Positions 1 to 5,772 of a stretch of 6,040 bases of DNA are shown piece by piece (position 1 is the first letter of the stretch; the number at the start of each line of letters is the position of its first letter). Source of the stretch: Thermotogae bacterium (GTDB taxonomy: Bacteria > Thermotogota > Thermotogae > UBA12178); contig QNAP01000110.1 in the NCBI GenBank assembly GCA_003641795.1, positions 1 through 6,040 on the forward strand, in the 5' to 3' direction. The translations under genes and the position numbers were made by a program. The notes beneath the pieces are model-generated. The model did not search any database and had not been told where the DNA came from. It saw only the letters and a list, made by a program, of their open reading frames with translations.

Positions 1-1
1 C

Positions 2-185
2 TTTCACATTGCAGAAAGCATGTTGTGCTTCGCTTTATTCCTCGATCACACTCACAAACGGGCACTACCATGAAGATTCAACATCCTGTTTCAGCTTCAT
101 GCTCGCTACATCCGTGTAGCTCGGTGCCCGTTTGTACGAGTGCTCGCATCGGCGCTACGCAAGACAAGCTTTCTGCAATGTGAAA
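2..185. repeat. 184-bp nested inverted-repeat element (MITE-like or structured RNA)
   Basis: Positions 2-19 are the exact reverse complement of 168-185 (18 bp, no mismatch). Inside this, 54-65 and 124-135 form a perfect 12-bp inverted repeat, and 49-53 pairs with 138-142. Short matches 23-26/164-167, 31-33/152-154 and 43-45/144-146 carry the rod between them. The head holds two hairpins (69-101 and 105-120). Nearly the whole element can therefore fold as one long hairpin with a forked tip, as DNA cruciform or as RNA from either strand. No protein-coding frame is evident. The shape fits a miniature inverted-repeat element, a structured ncRNA, or a 3'-end structure for the minus-strand operon. 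There is no T-run suited to an intrinsic terminator. A target-site duplication cannot be judged because the window starts one base before the element. The structure is seen directly; the role is unknown. Confidence 0.8.
69..120 (-). other. Twin hairpins with GGA loops, CsrA/RsmA-site-like on the minus strand
   Basis: The first hairpin on the minus strand (120-105) has stem GCTACA/TGTAGC closing the four-base loop CGGA. The second (101-69) has a 7-bp outer stem CATGAAG/CTTCATG, a small internal loop, then AACA/TGTT closing a GGA loop. On the plus strand both tips share the word ACATCC (81-86 and 108-113). The known CsrA optimum is an ACA/UGU stem presenting GGA in the loop, and the first hairpin matches this except for C in place of the purine before GGA. 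The second lacks that base. Binding by CsrA is inference; on the plus strand the same hairpins would have loops UCCG and UCC instead. Confidence 0.45.
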
Positions 186-321
186 CAGACGGAGGCTGGG
201 TATGGGCAGTGAATTTTTGTGTTCCTTGTTAGATGGATGAGCATCTTATCACTCAAGTTTTTTACCTCATGCCTCCGGAAAATTTCGAACACACTCACGT
301 TGAAGCGGAAATCCCTGCATT
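186..321. other. Non-coding stretch downstream of the operon, no identified feature
   Basis: This lies between the inverted-repeat element and the stop codon of the last minus-strand gene. I see no open frame of useful length, no convincing promoter and no intrinsic terminator. There is a weak 5-bp stem (231-235/242-246) and a 7-bp inverted match CGGAGGC/GCCTCCG (190-196 and 271-277). Both are short enough to be chance. Confidence 0.5.
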
Positions 322-1473
322 TTAATGTGGAGAGGAGGGTAACTGTGAAAGTCCTACAACATTCATGCTCTTTTTGAGAGAATTGTTCAGACGACTCAAA
401 AGCACTGAGAGCAACTTTGTTCCAAATTCAGGACTGTTTCTCAACGCCGAAAGCAGCTTTTCACCTTCTATGCGGATCAACCGGGTTTCCGTCATGGTGA
501 TCACGGTGGCACTTCTGGAGCTGCCAGTGAGAACTCCCATTTCACCAAGCATAGAGTTATCCTCGAGGATGGAAAGAAGAACTTCCTTCCCCTCTTTATA
601 CTTGACAACTTTCACCTTACCCGATTCTATGTAAAAGCAGCTGTCTGACGGCTCACCCTCCACAAAGAGAACTGTCTTTGGGGGAAGCGTCACACTGTAG
701 TCCCGCAGCTTTTGAGATATGAGATCCATATCCACTTTTGCTTCTTTTGAGCTTGGGATCTCAACGTCGAGAATGTTGCCCACAGGTTCTCCCATCGTTA
801 TGAGGACACTGGTAATGAATTCCTTGACTTCCCGATATTTACAGTTTTCAAGCGAGGTTTTCAAAGTTGCAAGACCTTCGGTATCCTTTCCAAGGAGCAC
901 CAGACAGATGGCGGAATAAACCACAGCAAATTCGGACCACTTGGTACCATGATGTTTCTTGATGTATTTTCCAAACTCTTCCCGTGCTCTTTCGTAGTTT
1001 CCTTCCATCATGTATCGTACCCCTTTTACGTACGAATTTCTCACTACTCCAAGCCAGCCCTTCAAGAGCTTATGGTCGAGGATCACATAGGAACGCGCGA
1101 GACGCTTGAGTATGTCCTTCGTGTCGAGTTTCTCGCCAAGCATGTTGTCTATTTCATTGATCTCACGAGCGACCTGCTGCAACAGTCTCAGCAATCTCTC
1201 AGGATCGCTCCTTAGAAAATCGTAGGCTTCACCAATGGTCATCGAGATAGCGCTTCCATCAGAGACAGCCACGGCTCTTCCCGTGGAACGTCGAGTCAGA
1301 ATTATCACTGGGTCTACTATCTCGCCTTTTCCATAAAGCCTGTTGATACCGCTCGGACGTTTGAGCCACAAGTGTCCTTTTTCCATCACCAGAACGTTGT
1401 CGAGTTCTTTGTCCTCTTCAAAGACCACTTCGTCCATTTTGAAGGACACCCTTTCACCCACAGTGGATCCCAC
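322..1473 (-). CDS. cNBD-TPR-cNBD protein: two cyclic-nucleotide-binding-type domains flanking helical repeats
   Basis: This 383-residue soluble protein has no signal peptide or membrane segment. The N-terminal domain (about 9-105) has the cNBD beta-roll pattern (VVFEEDKELDNVLVMEKGHLWL), but its phosphate-binding cassette lacks the Gly-Glu pair (VDP instead), so it is probably non-binding. The middle (about 146-205) contains TPR-like helices, with a clear repeat at GNYERAREEF. The C-terminal cNBD (about 255-360) is well formed: FVEGEPSDSCFYIESGKVKV, then a cassette with Gly310-Glu311 and Arg320 in SSRSATV, the residues that contact the cyclic phosphate and ribose in this family. There is no helix-turn-helix after it, unlike Crp/Fnr, so it is probably a ligand-controlled protein-interaction module rather than a transcription factor. 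The ligand is unknown. It is the last gene of the operon and overlaps its upstream neighbour by about 20 bases. The GTG at 1473 is the longest start; GTG at 1461 or 1449, or ATG at 1437, are alternatives. The ATG would cut into the first beta strand. Confidence 0.85.
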   Translation of the reverse strand: MGSTVGERVSFKMDEVVFEEDKELDNVLVMEKGHLWLKRPSGINRLYGKGEIVDPVIILTRRSTGRAVAVSDGSAISMTIGEAYDFLRSDPERLLRLLQQVAREINEIDNMLGEKLDTKDILKRLARSYVILDHKLLKGWLGVVRNSYVKGVRYMMEGNYERAREEFGKYIKKHHGTKWSEFAVVYSAICLVLLGKDTEGLATLKTSLENCKYREVKEFITSVLITMGEPVGNILDVEIPSSKEAKVDMDLISQKLRDYSVTLPPKTVLFVEGEPSDSCFYIESGKVKVVKYKEGKEVLLSILEDNSMLGEMGVLTGSSRSATVITMTETRLIRIEGEKLLSALRNSPEFGTKLLSVLLSRLNNSLKKSMNVVGLSQLPSSPH

Positions 1474-1969
1474 TTCCTCTGTCCGATTGTCCTTTCTTCA
1501 TCCTCATCAAGGCCGTTTTATAAAGATCGTCGAAGGTTACCTTATCTTCTTCTAATTCCGAGCCGTGGACGCAAGAGATACTTACAACGCACGTTACGGA
1601 TCTCTCGCCTACGGAGACTGTTAAACTCAATGGATCTACCAATCGGACCGCCACGTTTCTGAGATCGTGTTTGTTTATATTAGTTAAAAGGACTATAAAA
1701 GTTGTGTCGTCAGCGCGACCAACAAAATCAGTGGGTACTCTGATGGAAGTTTTGAGATTTCTCACGACGCCTTTCAACAAGAAGGGGAGAAGAGTGCTGT
1801 CTCCAAGCGTTTTTATCCTCAACAGCAAGATACCGATCCTCTTTGTTGATAGCTCTTGCCGCGCTTCTTCGTATACTTCTCTCAATCCATCCAAGGTGAG
1901 GATACGGAATTCTTTGTCAAGAACTCGCCCAGCGATTATATTTCCAATCACTCCCAACGCACTTCCCAC
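1454..1969 (-). CDS. Stand-alone degenerate GGDEF-domain protein, predicted catalytically inactive
   Basis: This protein of up to 171 residues is essentially one GGDEF-like fold. Recognisable pieces, in order, are an entry helix after LDGLREVYEEAR (26-37), a hydrophobic strand GILLLRI (46-52), RVPTDFVGRADDTTFIVLL (77-95) aligning with the family's R-x-x-D-x-x-x-R-[YW]-GGDEF-x-x-L block, a later strand CVVSISC, and a final KTALMRMKKGQ matching the usual AD-x-ALY-x-AK-x-x-G end. The GGDEF signature reads DDTTF (87-91), and Arg51 sits where the first metal-binding Asp is expected. Diguanylate cyclase activity is therefore unlikely; nucleotide sensing or a purely structural role is inference. There is no sensor domain, inhibitory RxxD site or membrane segment. 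Its reading frame overlaps the helicase gene. The start is uncertain: GTG 1969 has a purine-rich site directly against it, TTG 1957 has AGGTGGG about 7 bases upstream, and GTG 1951 gives a 4-base GTGA overlap with the helicase stop. Confidence 0.72.
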   Translation of the reverse strand: MGSALGVIGNIIAGRVLDKEFRILTLDGLREVYEEARQELSTKRIGILLLRIKTLGDSTLLPFLLKGVVRNLKTSIRVPTDFVGRADDTTFIVLLTNINKHDLRNVAVRLVDPLSLTVSVGERSVTCVVSISCVHGSELEEDKVTFDDLYKTALMRMKKGQSDRGSGIHCG

Positions 1970-3924
1970 CTTTCCGCTACTTGCTCTGGAATACGGCTGA
2001 GGAAGTCTTCTCCCCTTCTGATGACCAGCCGGTTGCTCGAAAATGGTGAGTATCGTCCCGCCTTCTGCCTCACCAACAAAAGTTCGTCTTTAGCCCGTGT
2101 CACAGCCACGTAGAAAATCCTCTCTTCTTCGTCCAAGTTCCCATCCACAATGGAGAGCCCGCTCGGAAAGTCTCCTGGATTGAGGGATATCACGAACACC
2201 ACTCGCCATTCAAGCCCTTTGGCCTGGTGAACTGTGGAGAGCACCACTCGTTCTGATTTGTCAATTTCTTGAGGTTCTATGTCAACCCTCTCTGCTACAG
2301 AAAGCTCTGAGAGGAAGCTCTCGACAGAGCTGTAGCGTGAAGCAATTTCGATGAGTCTCTCGATATCTTGCTTCCTCGATTTCGCGTCGGGGTAGACCAT
2401 ATCAAGGTAGTCCGAATAGAACTCCTTCAAGAAACTTTCTATCACCTGTGAAGGAGAGCTAGGAAAGTGGGTATTCATGATCACTCTTTTGACAGGCTCG
2501 AGATCCACGCGAGGCAATCGAATATTCCGCAGTACTTCTATTATCTCCTTGCCGGTATGTGCTCGGTTTCCAATTTCGGTAGCGATCCGTGACGCATACT
2601 TTGAACCTATACCTGGAAAGAGCTTCAAAAAGCGTACCACTGCTAGAAGATCCCTTGGGTTTTCCAAAAACCTCAGGAGAGAAAGCACATCCTTGACATG
2701 AGCCGTTTCTGTAAAACGAGGCCCCGAGAGGAGGCGATACGGCATCTGGAGCTGGTCCAGCTGTATTTGGAGCTCCAACGAGTGAGAATGAGCTCGGTAG
2801 AGCACAGCGATTTCTCCTGCCGGTACTCCGCTCTCTATGAGTTCCGAGATCTTCTGTGCCACGAACTGGGCTTCCTCGAGTCTATCCCATGTGGTCACTA
2901 TCTTGGGTTTCGTTCCACCTTTCCTTGCAGACACTAGTTTCTTGGGAATCGAAGATCGGGGTTCGATGTTGTTGATGAATTCCACAATGGGAGGTGTGCT
3001 GCGGTAGTTGGTCTGTATTTTGAAGAGCTGTGCTTTTCCCTTATTGAGGAAATCAAAAACGTTTTCGAATCTGGCGCCTCTGAAAGAATAGATGCTCTGT
3101 GAATCGTCTCCCACCACCATGAGATTGCCATGAACACAGGACAGCAACTCGACTATCCTATACTGAACAATGTTGGTGTCCTGAAACTCGTCCACCAGAA
3201 TCCAGGTATACTTCTGGCTCTCGCGCTTTCTCACTTCTTTGTCAGTTTCCAACAAATGAAGTGTGTTGATCAAAAGATCATCGTAATCCATGGCGTTGTT
3301 CGATCTCTTCAGCTCCATATATCTTTCCCAAATCCTCTCTATCTCTGGCTGGAAGTCGAGAAATCTGGGATTATACTTGAAGATAGCGTCGGCAAGATCG
3401 GAGAGGGTGTTGGAAGCGTAAGAAATGATCGAAGCCAGAACCGATGCTCTTGGAAATGCACGCCGTCGGCTCTGGTCCAATGCTTCTACAACTTCCGAAC
3501 GCGCCACATCCAGCAACTGCTTGGCGTCATCTGCGTCGAGTATAGTGAAGTTTGAATCGTAGTCGAGTTTTCTGGCGTAACGTCTCAACAACACGTTGCA
3601 TACGTGATGAAAGGTCCCTGAGAGCATTCCCTCCAAATTCGAAGAGCAGACCAATTTTGCCCTTTCGGTCATCTCCCTCGCGGCAGCTCTGGTAAACGTT
3701 ACCAGCAAAATCCGTGAAGGAGGTAGCCCGCTGCGAACCAGATGAGCGATTTTATAAGTTATGACCCGGGTCTTCCCCGACCCGGGTCCTGCAACTACGA
3801 TAGATCGCCCAGATGATTCCACGACTGCGCGATACTGTTCCTCGTCCAAATATTGAGAGAGCGTGTCTTCAGACTTATTGGTCTTTAAGACGTAATGCTT
3901 CTGTCCCATATGTTCCGCTGTCAA
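1948..3924 (-). CDS. UvrD/PcrA-type superfamily 1A DNA helicase
   Basis: This predicted ATP-driven 3'-to-5' DNA translocase/helicase (658 residues) would act in repair, replication-fork or transcription-conflict processing. All family motifs are present in order: Q-motif LDEEQ (26-30), Walker A GPGSGKT (46-52), Ia TFTRAAAREM (76-85), Ib GTFHHVC (103-109), MDYDDLL (212-218), Walker B VDEFQDT (244-250), III VVGDDSQSIYSFRGA (270-284), IV NYRS (306-309), V VHQAKGLEW (565-573) and VI EEERIFYVAVTRAKDELLL (599-617, Arg610 in TRA). The protein ends 41 residues after motif VI, so the C-terminal Tudor-like tail of UvrD/PcrA that binds RNA polymerase appears absent. Catalysis looks intact. The start taken is TTG at 3924, which overlaps the upstream stop as TTGA behind a G-rich stretch; ATG at 3909 is an alternative. 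Family assignment is firm. Whether it is the orthologue of UvrD, PcrA or Rep is not decided by sequence alone, so no symbol is given. Confidence 0.95.
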   Translation of the reverse strand: MTAEHMGQKHYVLKTNKSEDTLSQYLDEEQYRAVVESSGRSIVVAGPGSGKTRVITYKIAHLVRSGLPPSRILLVTFTRAAAREMTERAKLVCSSNLEGMLSGTFHHVCNVLLRRYARKLDYDSNFTILDADDAKQLLDVARSEVVEALDQSRRRAFPRASVLASIISYASNTLSDLADAIFKYNPRFLDFQPEIERIWERYMELKRSNNAMDYDDLLINTLHLLETDKEVRKRESQKYTWILVDEFQDTNIVQYRIVELLSCVHGNLMVVGDDSQSIYSFRGARFENVFDFLNKGKAQLFKIQTNYRSTPPIVEFINNIEPRSSIPKKLVSARKGGTKPKIVTTWDRLEEAQFVAQKISELIESGVPAGEIAVLYRAHSHSLELQIQLDQLQMPYRLLSGPRFTETAHVKDVLSLLRFLENPRDLLAVVRFLKLFPGIGSKYASRIATEIGNRAHTGKEIIEVLRNIRLPRVDLEPVKRVIMNTHFPSSPSQVIESFLKEFYSDYLDMVYPDAKSRKQDIERLIEIASRYSSVESFLSELSVAERVDIEPQEIDKSERVVLSTVHQAKGLEWRVVFVISLNPGDFPSGLSIVDGNLDEEERIFYVAVTRAKDELLLVRQKAGRYSPFSSNRLVIRRGEDFLSRIPEQVAERWEVRWE

Positions 3925-4907
3925 ATACCCCCCATCAGCAATGCCATAATGGCCTTGGCGGTGTGGAGGCGATTTTCGGCTTCATCATAAATCACACTCC
4001 AAGGCCCGTCCAACACTTCATCCGTTACCTCTTTGTTCCTATCCGCAGGAAGAGCATGCATGTATATAGCGTGTCTCTTGGCAAGCTCCATTCTCTTTCT
4101 GTTGCAAATCCAATCTTTGTGCTGGGCTTGTTTTGCTCTGATCTCCTCTTCTGTTTCGCCTACGTAGAAGCCTCCCCAGTTTTTGGCAATGATGACGTCG
4201 GCGTCTTTGAAAGCTTCGTCCATATCATGCACAATCTCAAACTTGGTGTTGTGGAGTTCGGCGTACTTTTTCGCTTGTTCCACGATGTCCGGCATGAGGT
4301 CGAATCCCTCAGGATAGGCGAGGGTGACGTCCATTCCAAAGCGCGGGAAGAGGAGTATCTGGGATTGGGGGACGGATAGTGGTTTGAGGTGACTCTCCGC
4401 GTAGGTCCAGGAAACGACGATTTTGAGTCCACGGGTATCTTTCCCGAGCTTTTCCTGTATGGTCATCAGATCGGCCATCACTTGCAAAGGATGGTACACA
4501 TCGTCTTGCATGTTGATCACAGGTACTGTGGCATGCTTGGCTATATTTCTGATGTACTTATTACCAACGCCAAACTGACAGTGACGTATGGCAATGCTGT
4601 GACCGAAACGGCTAAGCACAATAGCGGTGTCCTTCGGTGATTCTCCGTGGGCTATTTGAGTCTTATCCGGTGTGAGAAAATGTGCATGCCCTCCGAGTTG
4701 GGTGATGCCAGCTTCGATGGAATTTCTCGTCCTCGTGGATTCGTCGAAGAAGAGCATGAATACAGTCTTGTCAGGCAGTAGTCTATGAGGCTCGCCCAGC
4801 GCAAACTTTCTCTTGAGCTCGTAAGAGACCTCGATCATCATCTCGAGCTCGTCTCTCTCGAACTCGGCGGTGGTGATGAAATGCCTTCCTTTCAGCCTGG
4901 CTCCCAT
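3921..4907 (-). CDS. Knotted-type carbamoyltransferase, YgeW/ornithine carbamoyltransferase-like
   Basis: This cytosolic protein of 328 residues belongs to the aspartate/ornithine carbamoyltransferase superfamily, which moves the carbamoyl group of carbamoyl phosphate to an amino group. Carbamoyl-phosphate site: STRTR (57-61), with HPLQ (139-142). The second domain carries KPLSVPQ (175-181) before RFGMDV, the proline-containing segment that I associate with the knotted subgroup (YgeW, acetyl- and succinylornithine carbamoyltransferases) rather than classical ArgF. YPEGFDLMP and HKDWIC also resemble YgeW. The amino-acid-side loop is HALPADR (284-290), where ornithine enzymes have HCLP; the C-terminal part EVTDEVLDGP...DEAENRLH is OTCase/AOTCase-like. 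The second substrate is therefore not assignable; acetylornithine, ornithine and the unknown YgeW substrate are all open. At 328 residues it is shorter than E. coli YgeW. The start is ATG with AAAGGAGGA 7 bases upstream. It begins 16 bases after rnz and overlaps the helicase start by 4 bases. No other arginine-pathway gene is visible nearby. Confidence 0.88.
   Translation of the reverse strand: MGARLKGRHFITTAEFERDELEMMIEVSYELKRKFALGEPHRLLPDKTVFMLFFDESTRTRNSIEAGITQLGGHAHFLTPDKTQIAHGESPKDTAIVLSRFGHSIAIRHCQFGVGNKYIRNIAKHATVPVINMQDDVYHPLQVMADLMTIQEKLGKDTRGLKIVVSWTYAESHLKPLSVPQSQILLFPRFGMDVTLAYPEGFDLMPDIVEQAKKYAELHNTKFEIVHDMDEAFKDADVIIAKNWGGFYVGETEEEIRAKQAQHKDWICNRKRMELAKRHAIYMHALPADRNKEVTDEVLDGPWSVIYDEAENRLHTAKAIMALLMGGI
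3928..3933 (-). promoter_or_regulatory. G-run, candidate ribosome binding site for the helicase TTG start
   Basis: On the minus strand six G residues lie 3 bases before the TTG at 3924. They are inside the last codons of the carbamoyltransferase gene (its Gly-Gly codons). The site is closer to the start than usual and lacks the central A of GGAGG. It supports the coupled TTG start over the ATG at 3909, which has only CGGA upstream, but does not prove it. Confidence 0.35.
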
Positions 4908-4913
4908 AAGAGT

Positions 4914-4922
4914 TCCTCCTTT
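4914..4922 (-). promoter_or_regulatory. Strong Shine-Dalgarno of the carbamoyltransferase gene
   Basis: The minus strand reads AAAGGAGGA, 7 bases before the ATG at 4907, a near-perfect anti-16S complement. It lies within the 16-base gap after rnz and fixes this start. No promoter fits in the gap, which supports co-transcription with rnz. Confidence 0.85.
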
Positions 4923-4923
4923 A

Positions 4924-5772
4924 TCAAAGTTTGAATATTTTCGACGGATGAATGAAGTGGAATTCGATATCTTCTTCCTTAAATTCTTTCTCTATCATTT
5001 CTTTGTAGTGCTTCAACCGACGCTCGAATCTGGTTGATATGTGATAGAGAATCACTCTTTTGGGACGAGCCTGGTGTATCAGAGGGATCAACTCTTCTAA
5101 GGAGACGTGGTTTGGAAATTTTCTCTCGCTCACGTCCATAAAAGTGCACTCGTGGAGCAAGGTGTCCGTGCCTTCGACTTCTTCTACCGGAAGTGCCATA
5201 CTGTCTCCACTAATGGTTAGGAGTTTGCTTTCGTAACTTTCGGTAATCGCATCACGCCCGAGTTGTTTGACAAGTTTTGCTATTTCTCGAGACTCCTTTC
5301 CAGCATATTCTGGCCTCAGACGACTCCTCTTTTCAACCAGATGATATCCGAAGCTTATTTCATCTCTTGTGTGTTTGACTCGAAACGGAACGATATACCG
5401 TTCAAAGCTACCAGCATTTCGTAGAAAGACTTTCTCCCCATCTTCTATTGGATGGCCTTCGAACTGGTATCTCAGGTCTGAGTTCGCACGGGATATGAAA
5501 TCGAGATAGGCTTCTATCGCGCGGTTTCCTCGCGGATAGAACACTTTTAACGGTTTTTCTCTGTCTCCCATGGCGTTGTTGCGCGAATTGACTATTCCCC
5601 AAAGTCCTGCGATATGGTCCACATGCCCGTGAGTCAAGAAAATGCTAGAAATAGCGAAGATACGATTCCCCAGGTAAGTACTCACACCCTCTCCAGCATC
5701 AAACAACAAACGCTCGGGTTTGTAGAATATCCAAGTGGAGTATAATGCCTTGGAAAAGCCTAAAAACTCCAT
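4924..5772 (-). CDS. rnz: Ribonuclease Z (tRNase Z), short Thermotoga-type
   Basis: This metallo-beta-lactamase-fold endonuclease processes the 3' ends of tRNA precursors in the cytoplasm. It has 282 residues, close to the roughly 280 of the T. maritima enzyme. Zinc and catalytic residues are all present: H48-G-H50-V-D52-H53, H134, D190, H222 and H244, positions that agree with T. maritima numbering as I recall it. Other family marks are the HECT block (207-210, equivalent to HEAT), HIST (244-247), and a basic helical insertion about 146-180 that replaces the glycine/proline-rich tRNA-binding arm of classical short tRNase Z. The T. maritima enzyme is known to cut after CCA, since nearly all its tRNA genes encode CCA; the same specificity here is inference. 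The ATG at 5772 is chosen because it overlaps the L9 stop as TAATG, has GGAGG 7 bases upstream, and starts at the first beta strand. A frame extension to 5880 lies wholly inside rplI and is not homologous. Confidence 0.96.
   Translation of the reverse strand: MEFLGFSKALYSTWIFYKPERLLFDAGEGVSTYLGNRIFAISSIFLTHGHVDHIAGLWGIVNSRNNAMGDREKPLKVFYPRGNRAIEAYLDFISRANSDLRYQFEGHPIEDGEKVFLRNAGSFERYIVPFRVKHTRDEISFGYHLVEKRSRLRPEYAGKESREIAKLVKQLGRDAITESYESKLLTISGDSMALPVEEVEGTDTLLHECTFMDVSERKFPNHVSLEELIPLIHQARPKRVILYHISTRFERRLKHYKEMIEKEFKEEDIEFHFIHPSKIFKL

Noticed and set aside
1..186. CRISPR array or tRNA gene in the left region
   Set aside because: There are no regularly spaced direct repeats, and the fold is a single long nested hairpin with no cloverleaf or T-loop consensus.
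231..262. Plus-strand intrinsic terminator (AGATG/CATCT stem with a later T-run)
   Set aside because: The stem is only 5 bp and the T-run begins about 11 bases after it; too weak.
190..277. 7-bp inverted match CGGAGGC/GCCTCCG 74 bases apart
   Set aside because: Short and far apart; expected by chance at this length scale.
3130..3555. Plus-strand open frame of 141 codons
   Set aside because: It is antisense to the helicase core, where all motifs are intact on the minus strand.
3813..4379. Plus-strand open frame of 188 codons
   Set aside because: It is antisense to the carbamoyltransferase and helicase start, with no family motif or ribosome binding site; a shadow of the real genes.
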